From: an uncultured Verrucomicrobiota bacterium
GTDB taxonomy: Bacteria; Verrucomicrobiota; Verrucomicrobiia; Verrucomicrobiales; Verrucomicrobiaceae
Length of the DNA: 40,403 nucleotides
Assembly (NCBI GenBank): GCA_903960845.1
Contig: CAJCCF010000571.1
Span: 1 to 40,403, forward strand
Direction of reading: 5' to 3'
A model generated the notes under the pieces. It made no database searches and was not told the origin of the DNA. It was given only the letters and a program-made list of their open reading frames with translations. Positions 9,062 through 18,268 of the stretch are shown piece by piece; positions within the stretch are counted from its first letter, which is position 1, and each line of letters begins with the position of its first letter. Both the position numbers and the translations under genes were made by a program.

Positions 9062-10975
9062 TTGAAACCCTGGCTGCTCATCTTCGCGTTGCTCCTCACC
9101 ACCCCCGTGCTCGGTGGTGCGCCGTGGTCATGGCTGAATGGGAAGATCGTGACCATTGAACGGCAGCAGGAACAGCTTCGATCCCAACTTCGCGCGCTTC
9201 CTCCGCCGCCCGGTGTGCAGCCGCATGAGCATGCGGGCTTTCACAGCGGTTTCGCTCCGCAGCCGGATTCGATCCGTTGGGTGCAGCTCGATCTCGGAGT
9301 GGAACACGCACTTGATGCGGTCGTCGTGGTGCCGGCCATGTTCGGCAGCATGGGAGCCTATGGCTTTCCGCATCGCTTTCGGATTGATGCCTCCAATGAT
9401 CCCCTCTTTGGCGAGTCCGTCACGGTGCTCGATCACACAGACAGGGATGTCGAAGAATCGTTCGCGCCATGGCATATCCAGACGGGCTCCACAAAGGCGC
9501 GCTACGTCCGTTTCACGGCCACCAAACTCGCCCCCCAGCCGCGACTGAAAAAGCGCTTCATCTTCTGCCTCGGCGAATTGCTCGTGTTCAGCGGCGGAAT
9601 CAACATCGCGCTGCACTCAGAGGTCTTCGCACCAAACTCCGTCGAAACTCTGCCCACCTGGTCGCCCAAACATCTCGTCGACGGGTGCCACGCGCTGGGG
9701 CTGCCTGTTCAACCCGACGAGGTGACCAGCAATGGCTGGCACAGCGGCATTTCGAGTTCGGCGGATGCCGCCAAGTGGGTGCAGATGGATCTCGGCTCCA
9801 TGCACGCCTTGCAGGAGATCCGTCTCATTCCCGCTCATCCCAGGGATTACCCCGACCGCTTCGGTTTTGGCTTTCCTCAACGGTTCAAAATCGAGGCGGA
9901 TGGCAGGACGATCTTCGACAGCAGCGGTACCGATTTTCTCAATCCGGGTGACACGCCCGTCGCCGTGCCCACGCCGGATCTGCAGGCTCAAACCATCCGC
10001 ATCACCGCCACGCGACTCTGGGAGCGCAGCGGCGATTTCGTCTTTGCACTCGCCGAACTGCAAGCCTTCGCCGGTGGAAAAAACATCGCTCCCGGCGGCG
10101 CCGTCACCAGTTCCGACGACACCATCAGCGCCACATGGCGGCCTGAGTTTCTCGTCGATGGGCGCAGCAGTTCCGGAGCGCTCCTGCAGGAAGAAGCATG
10201 GCTCGGTAATCTCTCAAATCGCCGCCAATACACGCAGGACCTCACCGAACTCGATCGCGAGCACGCACTCGCCCTGGCTCTTGCTCAAGCACGCGCCACA
10301 TGGCTCGGTTGCAGCGCGGCGGTGATGGCCCTCGTGCTTGTTTTTCTCGCGATTCTCCGCACCAAACGCTTTCGCCGCCTGGAAATGGAAACTCTGCGGC
10401 AGCGCATTTCGCGCGATCTGCATGATGAGATCGGCAGCCATCTCGGCAGCATTCGCCTCATGTCCGAGCTCGCCCTCCGCGATGGGTCCGACACCGGTTC
10501 ACTCGAAGAAATCCACCGTCTCGCTGGCGAAGCCGCCGAATCCATGCGCGGCATCATCTGGCTCGTGCGCGAGGGTGATGCGCCCAAACTCACGAGCCTC
10601 CTCGAGGCCATGCGTCAAAGCGCCGCCGCCTTGCTCAAAGGCATCGACTGGCATTTGAATGCTCCGGCTTGCCGCGATCCGGACACCGCCTCGCTGGAAT
10701 TTCACCGGCAGGTCTTCCTCTTTTTTCGCGAAGCCGCGCATAACATCTCCCGCCACGCGCAAGCCACCCGTGTGATGATCACGGCCGCCACGCATGGCAG
10801 GCGCTTTCATCTCCAGATTGAGGACAATGGTTGTGGGTTCGACACCGCCGCCGTCGCCGCTGGCAATGGTCTGGCCAATCTTCGTCACCGGGCGGAAGTC
10901 CTTGGCGGCACGCTTCACATCTCCAGCGAGCCAGGCAAAGGCACGCGCATCACCCTGGAGGCCGACTGGTCATGA
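9062..10975 (+). CDS. sensor histidine kinase with two periplasmic discoidin-like domains
   Basis: The 637-residue protein starts at TTG 9062 with signal sequence LLIFALLLTTPVLGGA. The periplasmic part has two tandem F5/8 type C-like modules, about residues 50-180 (IRWVQLDLGVEHALDAV, RYVRFTATKLAP) and 220-342 (KWVQMDLGSMHALQEI, IRITATRLW), plus a partial third start (IAPGGAVTSSDDTIS). One transmembrane segment follows (about 411-435), then the HisKA_3 dimerisation motif RDLHDEIGSHLG with phospho-acceptor His about 454, and a HATPase domain with EAAHNISRHA (N-box, Asn about 561), DNGCGFD and GNGLANLRHRAEVLGG. This is a NarX/DesK-type kinase. It overlaps the response regulator by four bases (ATGA), so the pair is translationally coupled. 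The modules match one inside the PSD1 protein downstream. The ligand is probably a glycan (inference). Confidence 0.9.
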   Translation: MKPWLLIFALLLTTPVLGGAPWSWLNGKIVTIERQQEQLRSQLRALPPPPGVQPHEHAGFHSGFAPQPDSIRWVQLDLGVEHALDAVVVVPAMFGSMGAYGFPHRFRIDASNDPLFGESVTVLDHTDRDVEESFAPWHIQTGSTKARYVRFTATKLAPQPRLKKRFIFCLGELLVFSGGINIALHSEVFAPNSVETLPTWSPKHLVDGCHALGLPVQPDEVTSNGWHSGISSSADAAKWVQMDLGSMHALQEIRLIPAHPRDYPDRFGFGFPQRFKIEADGRTIFDSSGTDFLNPGDTPVAVPTPDLQAQTIRITATRLWERSGDFVFALAELQAFAGGKNIAPGGAVTSSDDTISATWRPEFLVDGRSSSGALLQEEAWLGNLSNRRQYTQDLTELDREHALALALAQARATWLGCSAAVMALVLVFLAILRTKRFRRLEMETLRQRISRDLHDEIGSHLGSIRLMSELALRDGSDTGSLEEIHRLAGEAAESMRGIIWLVREGDAPKLTSLLEAMRQSAAALLKGIDWHLNAPACRDPDTASLEFHRQVFLFFREAAHNISRHAQATRVMITAATHGRRFHLQIEDNGCGFDTAAVAAGNGLANLRHRAEVLGGTLHISSEPGKGTRITLEADWS

Positions 10976-11604
10976 ACACGATCTGGATTATCGAAGACCA
11001 CGTCGCCTTTCGCCGCACGCTTGTTCGTGTGCTGAACACCGAAACCGGACTGCAATGCACCCGTGATTTCGATTCATGTGAGAAAGCACTCGCCGCACTC
11101 GCGCATGATGAGGCACCCGGTTTAATCCTGCTCGATGTCGGGCTGCCCGGCATGAGCGGCCTGGATGGCATCCGCCTGCTCAAGGAACGCGCGCCCAAAT
11201 CGCTTGTCGTCATCCTCACGGTGTTTGAAGACGACGACAAAGTCTTCCAGGCCGTCTGCGCCGGTGCCGCCGGCTATCTGCTGAAGACCAGCAGCGCAAC
11301 CGACATCACCCAGGCCGTGCGTGATGCACTCGCTGGCGGATCGCCCATGACACCGCGCATCGCCCGCCGGGTGCTCGACATGTTCTCGAAATTTGCGCCG
11401 AAGCAGAGTGACTATGGCCTCAGCGACCGCGAAAAGGAAATCCTCCTGCTCATGACCACCGGACTGATCAAGAAGGAGATCGCCGACAAACTCACCCTCA
11501 GCATCCATACCGTCGATACGTATCTGCGCCGCATCTATGAAAAGCTTGAGGTCAACACCCGCACCGGCGCCGTGGCCAAGGCCCTCAAAGAAGGGCTCGT
11601 GTGA
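10972..11604 (+). CDS. NarL/LuxR-type response regulator
   Basis: This is the partner of the upstream kinase. The 210-residue protein has a receiver domain with acidic pocket IIEDH (E8, D9), phospho-acceptor D55 in LILLDVGLPG, T83 in VVILTVFEDDD and K105 in GYLLKTSS. A LuxR-type helix-turn-helix follows: LSDREKEILLLMTTGLIKKEIA and SIHTVDTYLRRIYEKL. It should bind DNA when phosphorylated; its targets are unknown but the downstream cytochrome/PSD1 gene is the obvious candidate. The start ATG lies within the kinase stop (ATGA), with GGAGG about ten bases before it. The track ORF begins upstream in kinase sequence and is too long. Confidence 0.93.
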   Translation: MNTIWIIEDHVAFRRTLVRVLNTETGLQCTRDFDSCEKALAALAHDEAPGLILLDVGLPGMSGLDGIRLLKERAPKSLVVILTVFEDDDKVFQAVCAGAAGYLLKTSSATDITQAVRDALAGGSPMTPRIARRVLDMFSKFAPKQSDYGLSDREKEILLLMTTGLIKKEIADKLTLSIHTVDTYLRRIYEKLEVNTRTGAVAKALKEGLV

Positions 11605-11648
11605 ATGTCCCGCGCTCGCGTGGCATGAAACACGGCCATCTCCGCCGT

Positions 11649-14618
11649 ATGAATGATAGCATGCGCCCTTTCTGTCTCATCGCCCTCGCCGCCACGCCCG
11701 TCTTCGCCGTCGATTTCGTGCGCGAGGTTCGTCCCATTTTCGAGAAGCACTGCTATGAATGCCACGGCGCAAACAAGCAGAAGAACGACTTCAGGCTGGA
11801 TATCAAATCCATCGCCATGACCGGCGGTGAAAATCACGCGCCCAACATCATCGCCGGAAAAAGCGCGGCGAGTCCGCTGTTCCGATTCGTGAGCGGCCTG
11901 GAAAAGGATGTGGCGATGCCGCCAAAATCCAAACTCAGCAGCTCCGAGATCGGCGTGCTCAAGCGCTGGATTGATGAAGGTGCCGTGTGGCCGGACGGTG
12001 TGGATGTCGCGAAGGTCGAGGACCGGCTTGATTGGTGGAGTTTCAAACCCTTGAAAGCGGTTTCGGCTTTAACCGGAAAGCCCCGGCCGGTTTCCATCGA
12101 CACCTTCACCCGCGCAAAGCTGGATGAAAAAAGTTTATCACCAGCTCCCGCCGCCGACGCGAACACGCTGATCCGCCGCATTTTTTTCGATCTCACCGGC
12201 CTGCCGCCGACACCGGAGGAAATGGTGAAGTATGCCGCGCTGCCTTATGAGAAACTGGTGGACGATCTGCTGGCCTCACCGCGTTACGGCGAGCGCTGGG
12301 CACGGCACTGGCTCGATCTCGTGCACTACGGTGAAACGCATGGTTACGACAAGGACAAGCCGCGCAACAACGCCTGGCCCTACCGCGATTATGTGATCCG
12401 CGCATTCAACAACGACAAACCCTATGCGCGCTTCATCGAAGAACAAATCGCCGGTGATGTGCTCTATCCAGGCACCACGGACGGCATCACCGCGCTCGGC
12501 TTCATTTCCGCAGGGCCTTGGGATTACATCGGACACGCGGAGGTGCCGGAGACGAAGCTCGATGGCAAGATCGCGCGGCATCTGGATCGCGATGACATGG
12601 TGCAAAACACCATCGGCACTTTTTGTTCGCTCACCGTTCAGTGCGCGCAGTGCCACTACCACAAGTTTGATCCGATCTCGCAGGAGGACTACTACTCGCT
12701 GCAGGCGGTGTTCGCGGCGGTTGACCGCACAGACGTGAACTACTACCCGGACGATGCCTCCATGCAGCGCTTCGCCGGCTTGGACAAACAGCGCAAAGAA
12801 GTTGCGACCAGCATCGCCGCGCTGGAAGAACCGCTCAAAAACAAAGCGGGAGCCGCCTACGCCGCCCTGAGCAAACGCATCGACGGAGCCGCGGACAAGG
12901 CCTCAGGCACCAATCCAAACGCCAAGCCTGACTTCGGTTACCACAGCAGCATTTCGGACAAACAGGACGCGGTAAAATGGGTGCAGGTCGATCTTGGCCG
13001 CACGGTTGAGATCGAGCGGGTCGTGCTCAAGCCATGCTACGATGACTTCGGCAAGATCGGTGGCGGCTTCGGCTTCCCGGTGCGATTCAAACTCGAAGCC
13101 AGTGACGATCCTGAATTCAAAACCGGCGTCACACTCATCTGGCGCAAGCATGACGCGACGTTCATGAATGATTTCAAGAATCCGGGCCTGACGCCCTTTG
13201 AAACCAACACCGCCGGCGATGACGGCGTGAAAGGCCGTTATGTCCGCGTCACGGCTGTCAAACTCGCACCGCGCAAAGACGACTACATCCTCGCACTCGC
13301 CGAGATGCAGGTCTTTGATGACAAGAAGGGTAAGAACCTGGCTGAAGGCCGCCCTGTCACCGCGCTGGACAGCATCGAAGCCGCACCGCGCTGGCGAAAG
13401 GCCAATCTCACCGACGGCATCGCCCCTGAAGCACGCACTCTGGAGGACAAACAAAAGCTCATCCGCGAACGCGACGCCCTGATGCTCGCAAACGCTGATC
13501 AAGCCACGCGCGCCAAGCTCAACGCCGCACGCAAACAGCGGTCTGCCATCGACGATGAAATCGCCAGGCTCCCCGCGCCCGGAAAAGTCTATGCGGGAGC
13601 CATCCACACCGGCAGTGGCGCCTTCAAAGGCACCGGCAATGAAGGCGGCAAGCCACGCACCATCCAGGTGCTCAAACGTGGAGACATCAAGCAGCCCGCC
13701 AAAGAAGTCGGTCCGGACAGCATCGCCGCACTAAGCCAATGGTTTCATGTGCCGTTTAAAGTCGCCGGTGATCATGAATCCGCCCGCCGCGCGGCTTTGG
13801 CCCAATGGATCACCGACAAAAACAATGCGCTCACCTGGCGCAGCATCGTCAATCGCGTCTGGCAGCATCACTTTGGCCGCGGCCTGGTCGATACCGCGAA
13901 CGACTTCGGCCGCATGGGCGGCCAGCCAAGTCATCCGGAGCTTCTCGACTGGCTGGCGATCACTTTCCGCGATGACATGAGCGGCAGTTTGAAAAAGCTG
14001 CACAAGCTCATCGTGATGAGTGGAACCTACAAACAGCGGAGTGATGGAATCTCAGCGTCCGATGCCAACAACGTCTTCCTGTCGCATCAAAACCGCCGCA
14101 AGCTCGATGCCGAATCCATTCGCGACAGCATCCTCACAGTCAGCGGCAAGCTCGACCTCACCATGGGCGGACCGAGCTTTCAGGACTTCATCATCGAGAA
14201 GCCGCAGCACAGTCCGCATTATGAATACGCGCTGCACGATCCTGAAGACCCGAAGAGCCACCGCCGCAGCATCTACCGCTTCATTGTCCGCAGCCAGCAG
14301 CAGCCATTCATGACCATCCTGGACTGCGCCGATCCATCCATGCGCGTGGACAAGCGCAACGAATCCCTCAGCCCTCTCCAGGCCCTCACCATGATGAACA
14401 ACGGGCTCACCGTCGCCATGGCAAAACATTTTGCGGCGCGTGTGTCGAAGGAATCTCAAGGTCTCGAAGCACAAACGAGGCGTGCCTTCACTCTCGCCCT
14501 CGCGCGCGATCCAAAGCCCGGTGAACTTGCTCCGCTCATCGACTATGCCAAACGCGAAGGCCTGGAGAACACCTGCCGCGTGATCCTGAATCTGAACGAA
14601 TTCATCTTTGTCGATTGA
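11649..14618 (+). CDS. planctomycete-type cytochrome c / DUF1549-DUF1553 (PSD1) protein with inserted discoidin-like domain
   Basis: The protein of about 989 residues is exported (RPFCLIALAATPVFA). It has a PSCyt1 cytochrome c domain with HCYECHG (heme motif CxxCH at 35-39) and candidate distal Met in AMPPKSKL. A PSCyt2/DUF1549 domain follows (DWWSFKPLK to about 350), with a second CxxCH motif in QCAQCHYHKFDPI at about 332-336. A discoidin-like module spans about 425-557 (KWVQVDLGRTVEIERV, RYVRVTAVKLAP). The C-terminal PSD1/DUF1553 domain starts near 700 (RRAALAQWITDKNNALTWRSIVNRVWQHHFG). Such proteins are thought to join electron transfer to polymer use. The frame opens at GTG 11601, overlapping the regulator stop; ATG 11649 or 11661 better fits the signal peptide. 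It usually pairs with DUF1501, but no DUF1501 gene is adjacent here. Confidence 0.88.
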   Translation: MNDSMRPFCLIALAATPVFAVDFVREVRPIFEKHCYECHGANKQKNDFRLDIKSIAMTGGENHAPNIIAGKSAASPLFRFVSGLEKDVAMPPKSKLSSSEIGVLKRWIDEGAVWPDGVDVAKVEDRLDWWSFKPLKAVSALTGKPRPVSIDTFTRAKLDEKSLSPAPAADANTLIRRIFFDLTGLPPTPEEMVKYAALPYEKLVDDLLASPRYGERWARHWLDLVHYGETHGYDKDKPRNNAWPYRDYVIRAFNNDKPYARFIEEQIAGDVLYPGTTDGITALGFISAGPWDYIGHAEVPETKLDGKIARHLDRDDMVQNTIGTFCSLTVQCAQCHYHKFDPISQEDYYSLQAVFAAVDRTDVNYYPDDASMQRFAGLDKQRKEVATSIAALEEPLKNKAGAAYAALSKRIDGAADKASGTNPNAKPDFGYHSSISDKQDAVKWVQVDLGRTVEIERVVLKPCYDDFGKIGGGFGFPVRFKLEASDDPEFKTGVTLIWRKHDATFMNDFKNPGLTPFETNTAGDDGVKGRYVRVTAVKLAPRKDDYILALAEMQVFDDKKGKNLAEGRPVTALDSIEAAPRWRKANLTDGIAPEARTLEDKQKLIRERDALMLANADQATRAKLNAARKQRSAIDDEIARLPAPGKVYAGAIHTGSGAFKGTGNEGGKPRTIQVLKRGDIKQPAKEVGPDSIAALSQWFHVPFKVAGDHESARRAALAQWITDKNNALTWRSIVNRVWQHHFGRGLVDTANDFGRMGGQPSHPELLDWLAITFRDDMSGSLKKLHKLIVMSGTYKQRSDGISASDANNVFLSHQNRRKLDAESIRDSILTVSGKLDLTMGGPSFQDFIIEKPQHSPHYEYALHDPEDPKSHRRSIYRFIVRSQQQPFMTILDCADPSMRVDKRNESLSPLQALTMMNNGLTVAMAKHFAARVSKESQGLEAQTRRAFTLALARDPKPGELAPLIDYAKREGLENTCRVILNLNEFIFVD

Positions 14619-14669
14619 AACAATGCATTGCCGGAAACGGAGCGGTGCTCATACTCAAATCCCACTTCC

Positions 14670-15779
14670 ATGAACACCCAACACCCCGCTGAACGCATTC
14701 TACTTGGCCCCGGCCCCAGTCCTGTCCCCGCACGAGTGCTGCGTGCACTCGGCGCACCGACGCTCGGGCATCTTGATCCGCAGTATGTCGCCATCATGGA
14801 CGAGGTCTGCGAGATGCTGAGGCAGGTGTTTCAGACAAAGAATGCACTCACCTTCCCTGTCAGCGGCACGGGCATGGCCGGGATGGAATGCATCGCTGTG
14901 AATCTCATTGAGCCGGGAGATGAAGTGATCGTCTGCGTGAACGGCGTCTTCGGCGGCCGCATGAAGGATGTCATGGAGCGCTGCGGCGCCACGGTGCATG
15001 CCGTCGAGGCCGCGTGGGGTGATGTCATTTCCCCTGATCAAATCGCCGCCGCGCTTGAGCAGCATCCAAAAACCAAACTCGTCGGCATCGTGCATGCGGA
15101 AACCAGCACGGGTGCGCTGCAACCTCTCGAAGGTCTGGCCGACCTCGTCCACGGCAAAGGCGCGCTGCTCGTCGTTGATGCCGTCACCAGCCTCGGCGGT
15201 CATGAATTGAAAGTCGATGAATGGGGCATCGACGCCATCTACAGCGGTACCCAGAAGTGCCTGAGTTGCCCGCCCGGCCTCGCGCCTGTCAGCTTTGGTG
15301 ATCGTGCGCTCGCCGTCATGGATGCGCGCAAGACGAAAGTGCAGTCTTGGTATCTCGATGTCTCCATGCTGCGCAAATACTACCTCGGCGGCGGTGGTGG
15401 CCGCGTGTATCACCACACCGCGCCGATCAACATGACCTACGCATTGCGCGAAGCTCTCGCCATCGTGCTAGAAGAGGGTCTTGAGGCCCGCATCGCTCGG
15501 CACGCGCTGATGCATCAGCGTTTGCGCGCCGGACTTGAAGCCATGGGCATCAGCTATGTGCCGAAGCATTCGCTGCACTCGCTCAACTGCATCCACATTC
15601 CCGCCGGAGCTGATGACGCAGGCACGCGCAAGCGTTTGCTCGAAGAATACGGCATCGAAATCGGTGCCGGCCTCGGCGTCATGGCCGGCAAAGCCTGGCG
15701 CATCGGCCTCATGGGCCATGGATCGACCGTGCGGAATGTCGATCTCGTGCTCACGGCGCTGAAGAACGTGCTGAAGTAA
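14670..15779 (+). CDS. serine/alanine-glyoxylate aminotransferase family protein
   Basis: This PLP-dependent class V aminotransferase moves an amino group from alanine or serine to glyoxylate, giving glycine. The 369-residue chain has the family opening [54 protein letters not shown], the PLP Asp region [15 protein letters not shown] and the Schiff-base lysine in [19 protein letters not shown] (K about 196). The C-terminal [18 protein letters not shown] is typical. The start is ATG 14670; the track start at 14628 is too early. It sits directly before glcDEF, whose product is glyoxylate, so glyoxylate disposal is the likely role (inference from context and family). Confidence 0.92.
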   Translation: MNTQHPAERILLGPGPSPVPARVLRALGAPTLGHLDPQYVAIMDEVCEMLRQVFQTKNALTFPVSGTGMAGMECIAVNLIEPGDEVIVCVNGVFGGRMKDVMERCGATVHAVEAAWGDVISPDQIAAALEQHPKTKLVGIVHAETSTGALQPLEGLADLVHGKGALLVVDAVTSLGGHELKVDEWGIDAIYSGTQKCLSCPPGLAPVSFGDRALAVMDARKTKVQSWYLDVSMLRKYYLGGGGGRVYHHTAPINMTYALREALAIVLEEGLEARIARHALMHQRLRAGLEAMGISYVPKHSLHSLNCIHIPAGADDAGTRKRLLEEYGIEIGAGLGVMAGKAWRIGLMGHGSTVRNVDLVLTALKNVLK

Positions 15780-15792
15780 TCCATCCCTGCTC

Positions 15793-15877
15793 CTCTGCCT
15801 CTCCGCCCCTCTGCGACAAAACGAACGTTGGGTGGCTCCGGTTTGCCGCAGAGTAGCAGAGGGGCAAAGGCGCAGAG
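15793..15877 (+). repeat. imperfect long inverted repeat upstream of glcD
   Basis: The left arm CTCTGCCTCTCCGCCCCTCTGC (15793-15814) pairs with the right arm at 15856-15877, whose reverse complement is CTCTGCGCCTTTGCCCCTCTGC: 18 of 22 positions match, with a 41-base loop. The motif is built from CTCTGC units. It ends 13 bases before the glcD start and fills the gap after the aminotransferase stop. It could be a mobile REP-like palindrome or an RNA hairpin acting on glcDEF expression. Confidence 0.6.
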
Positions 15878-15890
15878 TTTTTATCAGACC

Positions 15891-17327
15891 ATGCCACTCG
15901 CACGCCTCGCCCAAATCCTCCCATCGGACCGCATCCTCATGCGCCCGGTGGAACTGGCGGCCTACGAAAGCGATGGCCTAACTGCCTTTCGTACAAAACC
16001 GCTCGCGGTTGTCGTGCCGGAGACGGCGGCGGAAGTCATCGCCATTGTGCGGCTTTGCCACGAATTGAAGCTCCCGTTTGTGGCACGCGGCAGCGGCACG
16101 AGCCTCTCCGGTGGCTCGCTGCCGATCGCGGAAGGCATCGTCATTGCGCTGAATCGTCTCAATCGCATTCTGAAGCTCGATCCGCTGCAGCGCATCGCCA
16201 TCGTGGAGCCTGGCGTGATCAACACGCAGGTCACCACGGAAGCGGCCCCGTTCGGCCTGCACTACGCACCTGATCCATCGTCGCAAAGCGTCTGCACCAT
16301 CGGCGGAAACGTGGCTTTCAACTCCGGCGGCGCACACTGTTTGAAATACGGCATGACCTCCAATCACGTGCTCGGCATCAAGGCTGTGCTTGCCACCGGA
16401 GAGGTCGTCGAATGGGGCGATGGCAGCCGTGAACGCAATGGACCTGACTGGTGCGGCCTGTTCACGGGCAATGAAGGTCTCTTCGGCATTGCCCTCGAGA
16501 TCACGCTCCAGCTTTTGCCAAAAGCGGAATGCTTCCACACGGTGCTGGCCGGCTATCGCACGCTCGAACAAGCCGGTGATGCCGTCTCCGCGGTGATCGC
16601 CAGCGGCCTGCTGCCCGGAGCCATCGAGATCATGGACGCGCTGGCTCTTGAGGCTGCGGTGGCCGCTGTGCATGCCGAATATCCGCCCGGATGCGAGGCC
16701 GTGCTCATCGTCGAACTCGAAGGCCCGCGCGAAGTCGTCGCCATCGAACGTGAACGTCTCGATGCCATCCTCGCCGCCAGCCAGCCTGTCGAAATGCGGC
16801 CTGCGCGTGATGCCGGGGAGCGCATGGCCATTTGGAAAGGCCGGAAAAGCGCCTTCAGCGCCGTGGGCCGGCTCTCGCCGGACTTTATCGTGCAGGACGG
16901 CGTCGTGCCGCGTCGCAAACTGGGAGAGGCGCTGCGCCGCATCGCTGAAATGTCGCATGAGGCCAACATCCGCGTGGCGAATGTCTTCCATGCCGGTGAT
17001 GGCAATCTGCATCCGCTCATCCTGTTTGATGGCCGTGAAGAAGGTGCGCTGCATCGAGCAGAATCGCTCGCGGGCCGCATCCTGAAAATGTGCATCGAAA
17101 TGGGTGGCTCCATCACCGGCGAGCATGGCATCGGCGTCGAGAAACGTGACTTTCTTGGCGACATGTTCACGGACGATGAGATCGACTGCATGCAGCGCCT
17201 GCGCGCCGCCTTTGATCCGCTCGGCATTGCCAACCCGGGCAAGATGTTTCCCGGCAAAGAAGCGCCCGCTTTGTCCCATGTTGGTCTGCATCCGCTGGAG
17301 AAGGCCGGCATCATCTCACGCGAATGA
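15891..17327 (+). CDS. glcD: glycolate oxidase FAD-binding subunit GlcD
   Basis: GlcD is the FAD subunit that oxidises glycolate to glyoxylate at the inner membrane together with GlcE and GlcF. The 478-residue protein has the PCMH FAD domain ([58 protein letters not shown]) and the C-terminal FAD-linked oxidase domain ([45 protein letters not shown]). The start is ATG 15891; the track ORF starts at an upstream TTG inside the inverted repeat. It overlaps glcE by four bases (ATGA). A lactate-dehydrogenase role is the alternative, but the glcE/glcF layout favours glycolate. Confidence 0.92.
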   Translation: MPLARLAQILPSDRILMRPVELAAYESDGLTAFRTKPLAVVVPETAAEVIAIVRLCHELKLPFVARGSGTSLSGGSLPIAEGIVIALNRLNRILKLDPLQRIAIVEPGVINTQVTTEAAPFGLHYAPDPSSQSVCTIGGNVAFNSGGAHCLKYGMTSNHVLGIKAVLATGEVVEWGDGSRERNGPDWCGLFTGNEGLFGIALEITLQLLPKAECFHTVLAGYRTLEQAGDAVSAVIASGLLPGAIEIMDALALEAAVAAVHAEYPPGCEAVLIVELEGPREVVAIERERLDAILAASQPVEMRPARDAGERMAIWKGRKSAFSAVGRLSPDFIVQDGVVPRRKLGEALRRIAEMSHEANIRVANVFHAGDGNLHPLILFDGREEGALHRAESLAGRILKMCIEMGGSITGEHGIGVEKRDFLGDMFTDDEIDCMQRLRAAFDPLGIANPGKMFPGKEAPALSHVGLHPLEKAGIISRE

Positions 17328-18268
17328 TCCTGCCCGCCACACTCGCCGAACTCCGCGACGCGGTGCTCTCCGCACCGCGAGTCATCGCCGTGGGCGCCGA
17401 AACGAAGCCCCGTCTGTCCGCTGTCGATGCGGTTAAAATTTCCACGCGGCAACTGCGGGGCATCATCGAGTATGATCCGGGCGAGTTCACATTCACGGCG
17501 CTGGCGGGAACGCCTGTGAGCGAAATCATCGCCGCACTCGCCGAGCGCGCGCAGTATCTGCCTTTCGATCCGATGCTCGTCGAGGCTGGCAGCACCATCG
17601 GCGGCGTGGTGGCCAGCGGTCTCAGCGGTCCGGGCCGCTTCCGCTATGGTGGTGTGCGGGATTTCATTCTCGGCGTTCGCTTTGTCGATGGCCCGGGCCG
17701 CTTGCTGAGACTCGGCGGCAAGGTGGTGAAGAACGCGGCGGGTTTTGATGTGCCCAAGTTTTTGGTCGGCAGTCTTGGAAGATTCGGCGTGATTGGCGAA
17801 GTGACCTTCAAAGTGTTTCCGCGTCGCGAATCGACGCTGACACTCCAGATGCCCTTCGATGCCGGAACGATGGCCCGCATCGCCAATTCACGTTTCGAGG
17901 CCGATGCGCTGGATGTTTTGCCCGGTGGTGAAACGCTTCTCGTACGCCTCGCCGGGCCTGGAAAAGCCCTTGAAGTGCTCGCGAAGGAAATCGGCGGCGA
18001 CAGCATTGCCAACACGATTTGGGACGAGGTTCGCGAAACCCATTGGAAATTCAAAACCGGCCTCACGCCGGATCAAATCTCCGGTTTCAAAGCCGCGCAT
18101 GTGAGCTGCGCTGGTAACGTGGCTTTTTCAAACACGCTTCCTCCTCACGGCATGACCCTGCGCGGCGATTCACCCCTCTGGATCGGCACTCGTCCGCGTT
18201 ACGCCATTGAGAGTGCGGTGAAGCAGGCGCTCGATCCGCAACATCGTTTTCCCACACTCGACGACTGA
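17324..18268 (+). CDS. glcE: glycolate oxidase FAD-binding subunit GlcE
   Basis: The second flavin-type subunit of glycolate oxidase. Only the PCMH half of a GlcD-like protein is present: [74 protein letters not shown] and [13 protein letters not shown]. The C-terminal tail is short and ends in a region that is less conserved. At 314 residues it is slightly shorter than E. coli GlcE. Its ATG overlaps the glcD stop (ATGA) and its TGA overlaps the glcF start (TGATG), so the three genes are translationally coupled. Confidence 0.9.
   Translation: MILPATLAELRDAVLSAPRVIAVGAETKPRLSAVDAVKISTRQLRGIIEYDPGEFTFTALAGTPVSEIIAALAERAQYLPFDPMLVEAGSTIGGVVASGLSGPGRFRYGGVRDFILGVRFVDGPGRLLRLGGKVVKNAAGFDVPKFLVGSLGRFGVIGEVTFKVFPRRESTLTLQMPFDAGTMARIANSRFEADALDVLPGGETLLVRLAGPGKALEVLAKEIGGDSIANTIWDEVRETHWKFKTGLTPDQISGFKAAHVSCAGNVAFSNTLPPHGMTLRGDSPLWIGTRPRYAIESAVKQALDPQHRFPTLDD

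Noticed and set aside
15978-17291. 437-codon ORF antisense to glcD, and other long antisense ORFs (e.g. 4327-5397, 22363-23019, 30510-31592)
   Set aside because: They are shadows of high-GC genes in opposing frames; translations show no recognisable domain and lie entirely over well-supported genes.
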